From contig NC_013037.1 of NCBI RefSeq assembly GCF_000023125.1, positions 2,914,001 through 2,978,000 of the forward strand: DNA of 64,000 nucleotides. Reading direction: 5' to 3'. Shown here piece after piece: positions 61,726 to 64,000 of this stretch (position 1 is the stretch's first letter; each line of letters begins with the position of its first letter). Under the pieces are notes generated by a model, which worked only from the letters and a program-made list of their open reading frames with translations, searched no databases and was not told the DNA's origin. The DNA comes from Dyadobacter fermentans DSM 18053. GTDB lineage: Bacteria > Bacteroidota > Bacteroidia > Cytophagales > Spirosomataceae. Position numbers and translations under genes: made by a program.

Positions 61726-63150
61726 ATGAAAACTCGCCTTCTGATCTTGCTGAGTGCGCTGATGCTCTGGACCGGTAGCCGCTCCTTGGGGCAATCCGAA
61801 GAAGAGAAACTCGACCTTCCCGGCGATAACCTCAATTTATATGCGGTTTTAAAGCTGTTTCGGGAGTCTGAAACGCTGGAAGGTTTTGAGCGAAAACTCA
61901 ATGAAGAAGATTCGGAAATCAACAACCTCGACCTGGACGGCGACAATCAGATCGACTACATCCGCGTGGAGGACAATGTGGACGGCAACATGCACACGAT
62001 TACGCTGAAAGTAGCAGTGAGCAACACCGAAGATCAGAACGTGGCGGCATTTTATGTAGAAAAGAAGGCTGATGGCGAGGTTTGGATCCAGCTGGTTGGC
62101 GATGAGGATCTGTATGGAAAAGACTATATTATCGAACCCAATGCACAATCCGGAGCGGTAGCCGAGACGCCCAACCCGGGATACACGGGCGACCGCCAGG
62201 TGCAACCGGACAGGGTTCAGGAAAACGTGACCTATGTTTCCAACTGGCCGGTGATTCAGTTCATATATGTTCCCCGCTATGTGATCTGGCGTTCGCCGTG
62301 GCGCTGGCATTATTATCCCTCCTACTGGCGTCCGTGGCGGCCCCGGTACTGGCATTACTACTATGGCTATCACTATCATTGGCATTATTACTACAACGGG
62401 CATTTCCGTCGCTGGCCGAGCTACCGCAATCCGGTGTGGCACACGCACTACTACGGCGGAGACTTCCGGTCTCGGTCGGTGATCGTGCGGACGCGCTACA
62501 CGCGCGGAGACTACCGTAAAACATACACAAAGCCTTCATCGGCACGACAAGGTTCGGCGCTGTTTGCAAAACGCTATCCTCAGGCTCCTACCACTCGCGA
62601 ACGATTGCCTAAGTTTGATAAAACCGGCCGGCCGGTAATGGCCAGGCCTTCGACCGCGCGACCCGGTACTGCGCGACCCGGATCTACGCGACCCGGTACT
62701 ATGCGACCCGGTACTACGCGTCCGTCAGTAGATAGGCCCGGCAATGGCAACTCGGGCCGACCAGGCAATGAGCGCCCGGATGCAACGCGGCCCGGCACTA
62801 CGCGGCCGTCCGTGGAAAGGCCTGGCACATCGCGACCTTCCGAACCCGGCTCGGAGGTTACACGCCCGGATATCGAACGCCCGACGCGGCCTGCGCGACC
62901 CGATGTGACGCAGCCGTCTCCGCGACCCGAAGTGACGCGCCCCGCGCCCTCGCCAAGGCCGGAGGTAACCCGCCCGAATGTCGAGAGGCCGACACGCCAG
63001 GCGCCCGCGGAACGTCCTGCGCCAGCACCACGGCCCACAACGTCACAACCAACGCCGTCGGCACGGCCGGCCACACAGCCTCCGGCCCGGCAGCAGAGCA
63101 CACCGCGCTCATCCCGAGAAGGAGAACGTTCGCAACCGAGAGGAAATTAA
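61726..63150 (+). CDS. Secreted aromatic/Arg-Pro repeat protein
   Basis: This 474-residue protein has a signal peptide (1-22), an acidic domain (about 24-140) with a calcium-loop-like LDLDGDNQIDYI near 65, a Trp/Tyr/His-rich basic part (about 170-245; WRWHYYPSYWRPWRPRYW) and a long disordered C-terminus (about 300-474) of RPGT/RPST/RPEV-type repeats. The repeat DNA has a 15-bp unit (62641-62720, CGACCCGGTACT-type). Similar Bacteroidetes envelope proteins are known but no function is assigned. It lies 34 bp after the amidohydrolase gene and its end is 8 bp from mtgA, convergent. Confidence 0.7.
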   Translation: MKTRLLILLSALMLWTGSRSLGQSEEEKLDLPGDNLNLYAVLKLFRESETLEGFERKLNEEDSEINNLDLDGDNQIDYIRVEDNVDGNMHTITLKVAVSNTEDQNVAAFYVEKKADGEVWIQLVGDEDLYGKDYIIEPNAQSGAVAETPNPGYTGDRQVQPDRVQENVTYVSNWPVIQFIYVPRYVIWRSPWRWHYYPSYWRPWRPRYWHYYYGYHYHWHYYYNGHFRRWPSYRNPVWHTHYYGGDFRSRSVIVRTRYTRGDYRKTYTKPSSARQGSALFAKRYPQAPTTRERLPKFDKTGRPVMARPSTARPGTARPGSTRPGTMRPGTTRPSVDRPGNGNSGRPGNERPDATRPGTTRPSVERPGTSRPSEPGSEVTRPDIERPTRPARPDVTQPSPRPEVTRPAPSPRPEVTRPNVERPTRQAPAERPAPAPRPTTSQPTPSARPATQPPARQQSTPRSSREGERSQPRGN

Positions 63151-63158
63151 GAGGATAA

Positions 63159-63845
63159 CTATAAGTCAGCCAAATACTTCTGCCCGCCCAGATACCGCAT
63201 TTGCCGGACGATCTGATTGGTACGCTTGTTCACATACGCAGATGGGTTCTGGATCGAGAAACGGATCGGGTTCGGGAGTACTGCGGCGATCCGCGCGGCC
63301 TCGTAGCGCGTCAGGCGTTTGGCCGATTTATTGTAGTAACGTAGCGAAGCCGCCTCCACTCCGAATGTCATCTTACCCATTTCAGCCACATTCAAATACA
63401 CTTCCAAAATCCGCTTCTTGCTCCAAAGTACTTCGATGAGGACGGTGAAATAGGCTTCAAGGCCTTTGCGGATGAAACTGCGCCCGTGCCAGAGGAAGAC
63501 ATTCTTCGCAACTTGCTGGGAAATGGTACTGGCACCACGGGCACGCTTGCGGTCCTCGGTCATGGCGTTGTAGATCTGGTCGAAGTCGAAGCCCCAATGG
63601 TTGGGAAAATTCTGATCTTCGGAGGCCACTACCGCCAATGCGGCCTCTTTCGAAATATTCTCATACGGCTCCCAGTCGTGGTGGATCTCCGTATCCTCAT
63701 CAGCCTTGAAAGCGTCGATTTTACGGGAAATCATATAGGGCGTTACCCAGACAGGCACAAACCTCAAAACAACCACCCAAACGACTGAAATCACGATAAA
63801 TGCGAGGAAGATTCGGAGCGCAATGAATTGCAGACGGCGGAGCAT
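63159..63845 (-). CDS. mtgA: Monofunctional peptidoglycan glycosyltransferase
   Basis: This 228-residue protein has one N-terminal membrane segment (about 9-31) and a GT51 glycosyltransferase domain: catalytic Glu in VVASEDQNFPNHWGFD near 73-88, GASTISQQVAKNVFLW near 105-120, and KKRILEVYLNVAEMG near 148-162 with the second Glu. It polymerises lipid II into glycan strands on the outer face of the inner membrane. There is no transpeptidase domain, as expected for MtgA. It is convergent with the Arg-Pro repeat protein gene. Confidence 0.95.
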   Translation of the reverse strand: MLRRLQFIALRIFLAFIVISVVWVVVLRFVPVWVTPYMISRKIDAFKADEDTEIHHDWEPYENISKEAALAVVASEDQNFPNHWGFDFDQIYNAMTEDRKRARGASTISQQVAKNVFLWHGRSFIRKGLEAYFTVLIEVLWSKKRILEVYLNVAEMGKMTFGVEAASLRYYNKSAKRLTRYEAARIAAVLPNPIRFSIQNPSAYVNKRTNQIVRQMRYLGGQKYLADL

Positions 63846-64000
63846 AAAACTTTTTTACTTCTACAAATAGAAACCAGGGAACGAAAACAGCGTACAAAGA
63901 ACAGAAACTAATCAGGTTTAGGCAAAGAAATGTGTGCCTTAATCATCAATTTTTTCAACGACGCTGTTTATGAATGAAGATCTGCTCAGTTTTATCTGGC
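63846..64000. other. Right edge of window, no gene assigned
   Basis: Bases past the mtgA start contain its likely promoter and the start of a possible plus-strand reading frame near 63971 that runs out of the window. Nothing more can be supported. Confidence 0.3.

Noticed and set aside
1..64000. tRNA or rRNA genes and insertion sequences with transposases
   Set aside because: None could be recognised by eye other than tmRNA; a tRNA or IS scan would be needed to exclude small ones.

Overview
The window looks like a Bacteroidota chromosome, most likely Cytophagales (Dyadobacter/Spirosoma-like). Support comes from a SusC/SusD pair behind an ECF sigma factor and FecR, a GLPGLI-family gene beside a large beta-barrel gene, a protein with a type IX secretion sorting tail, a NrtR-type arabinose regulator beside araBAD, a tmRNA tag of the GE..YAMAA type, few visible Shine-Dalgarno sequences, and a Bacteroidetes-type conjugative element. 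The species is inferred, not proven.

Bases 1-6.83 kb are the end of an integrated conjugative element, visibly AT-richer than the rest. It holds a broken DUF2971 gene fused to the tail of traM, then traN, a DUF3945/DUF4099-type gene, three small DNA-binding-type genes, a small membrane protein, a DoxX-like protein, a DUF932 protein and a tyrosine recombinase. The recombinase lies next to the 3' end of ssrA (tmRNA, 6834-7205), which is the probable attachment site.

From 7.5 to 31.4 kb is mostly core chromosome: a TonB-dependent receptor, a PepSY-like lipoprotein, hemF, menC, lpxK, a porin, miaE, an AddB-like nuclease, a PLP enzyme, an OmpA lipoprotein, a GLPGLI/beta-barrel pair, a phosphodiesterase, an M28 peptidase, a MerR-type regulator, an acyltransferase and an esterase. 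Two arrays of 8-bp tandem repeats lie between genes.

From 31.7 to 39.2 kb is the most interesting locus. A tight five-gene operon encodes an E1-like/nitroreductase fusion (Rv1355c family), a GNAT-fold protein resembling LuxI/FeeM N-acyl synthases, a 7TM-DISM sensor kinase, a receiver-kinase hybrid and a receiver. A receiver gene closely related to the hybrid's receiver domain lies divergently upstream. The layout suggests a system that makes a small molecule and senses one; no function has been shown here.

From 40.1 to 45.3 kb are araD, araA, araB and the araR-type Nudix regulator, separated by a repeat-rich 585-bp gap. From 45.4 to 54.8 kb an ECF sigma factor, FecR, SusC (with STN domain), SusD and two secreted phosphoesterase-type enzymes form a likely organophosphate uptake locus. 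From 55 to 64 kb are secreted proteins (two tandem paralogues and a T9SS cargo), an amidohydrolase lipoprotein, an Arg/Pro-repeat protein and mtgA. The only RNA gene recognised is ssrA.
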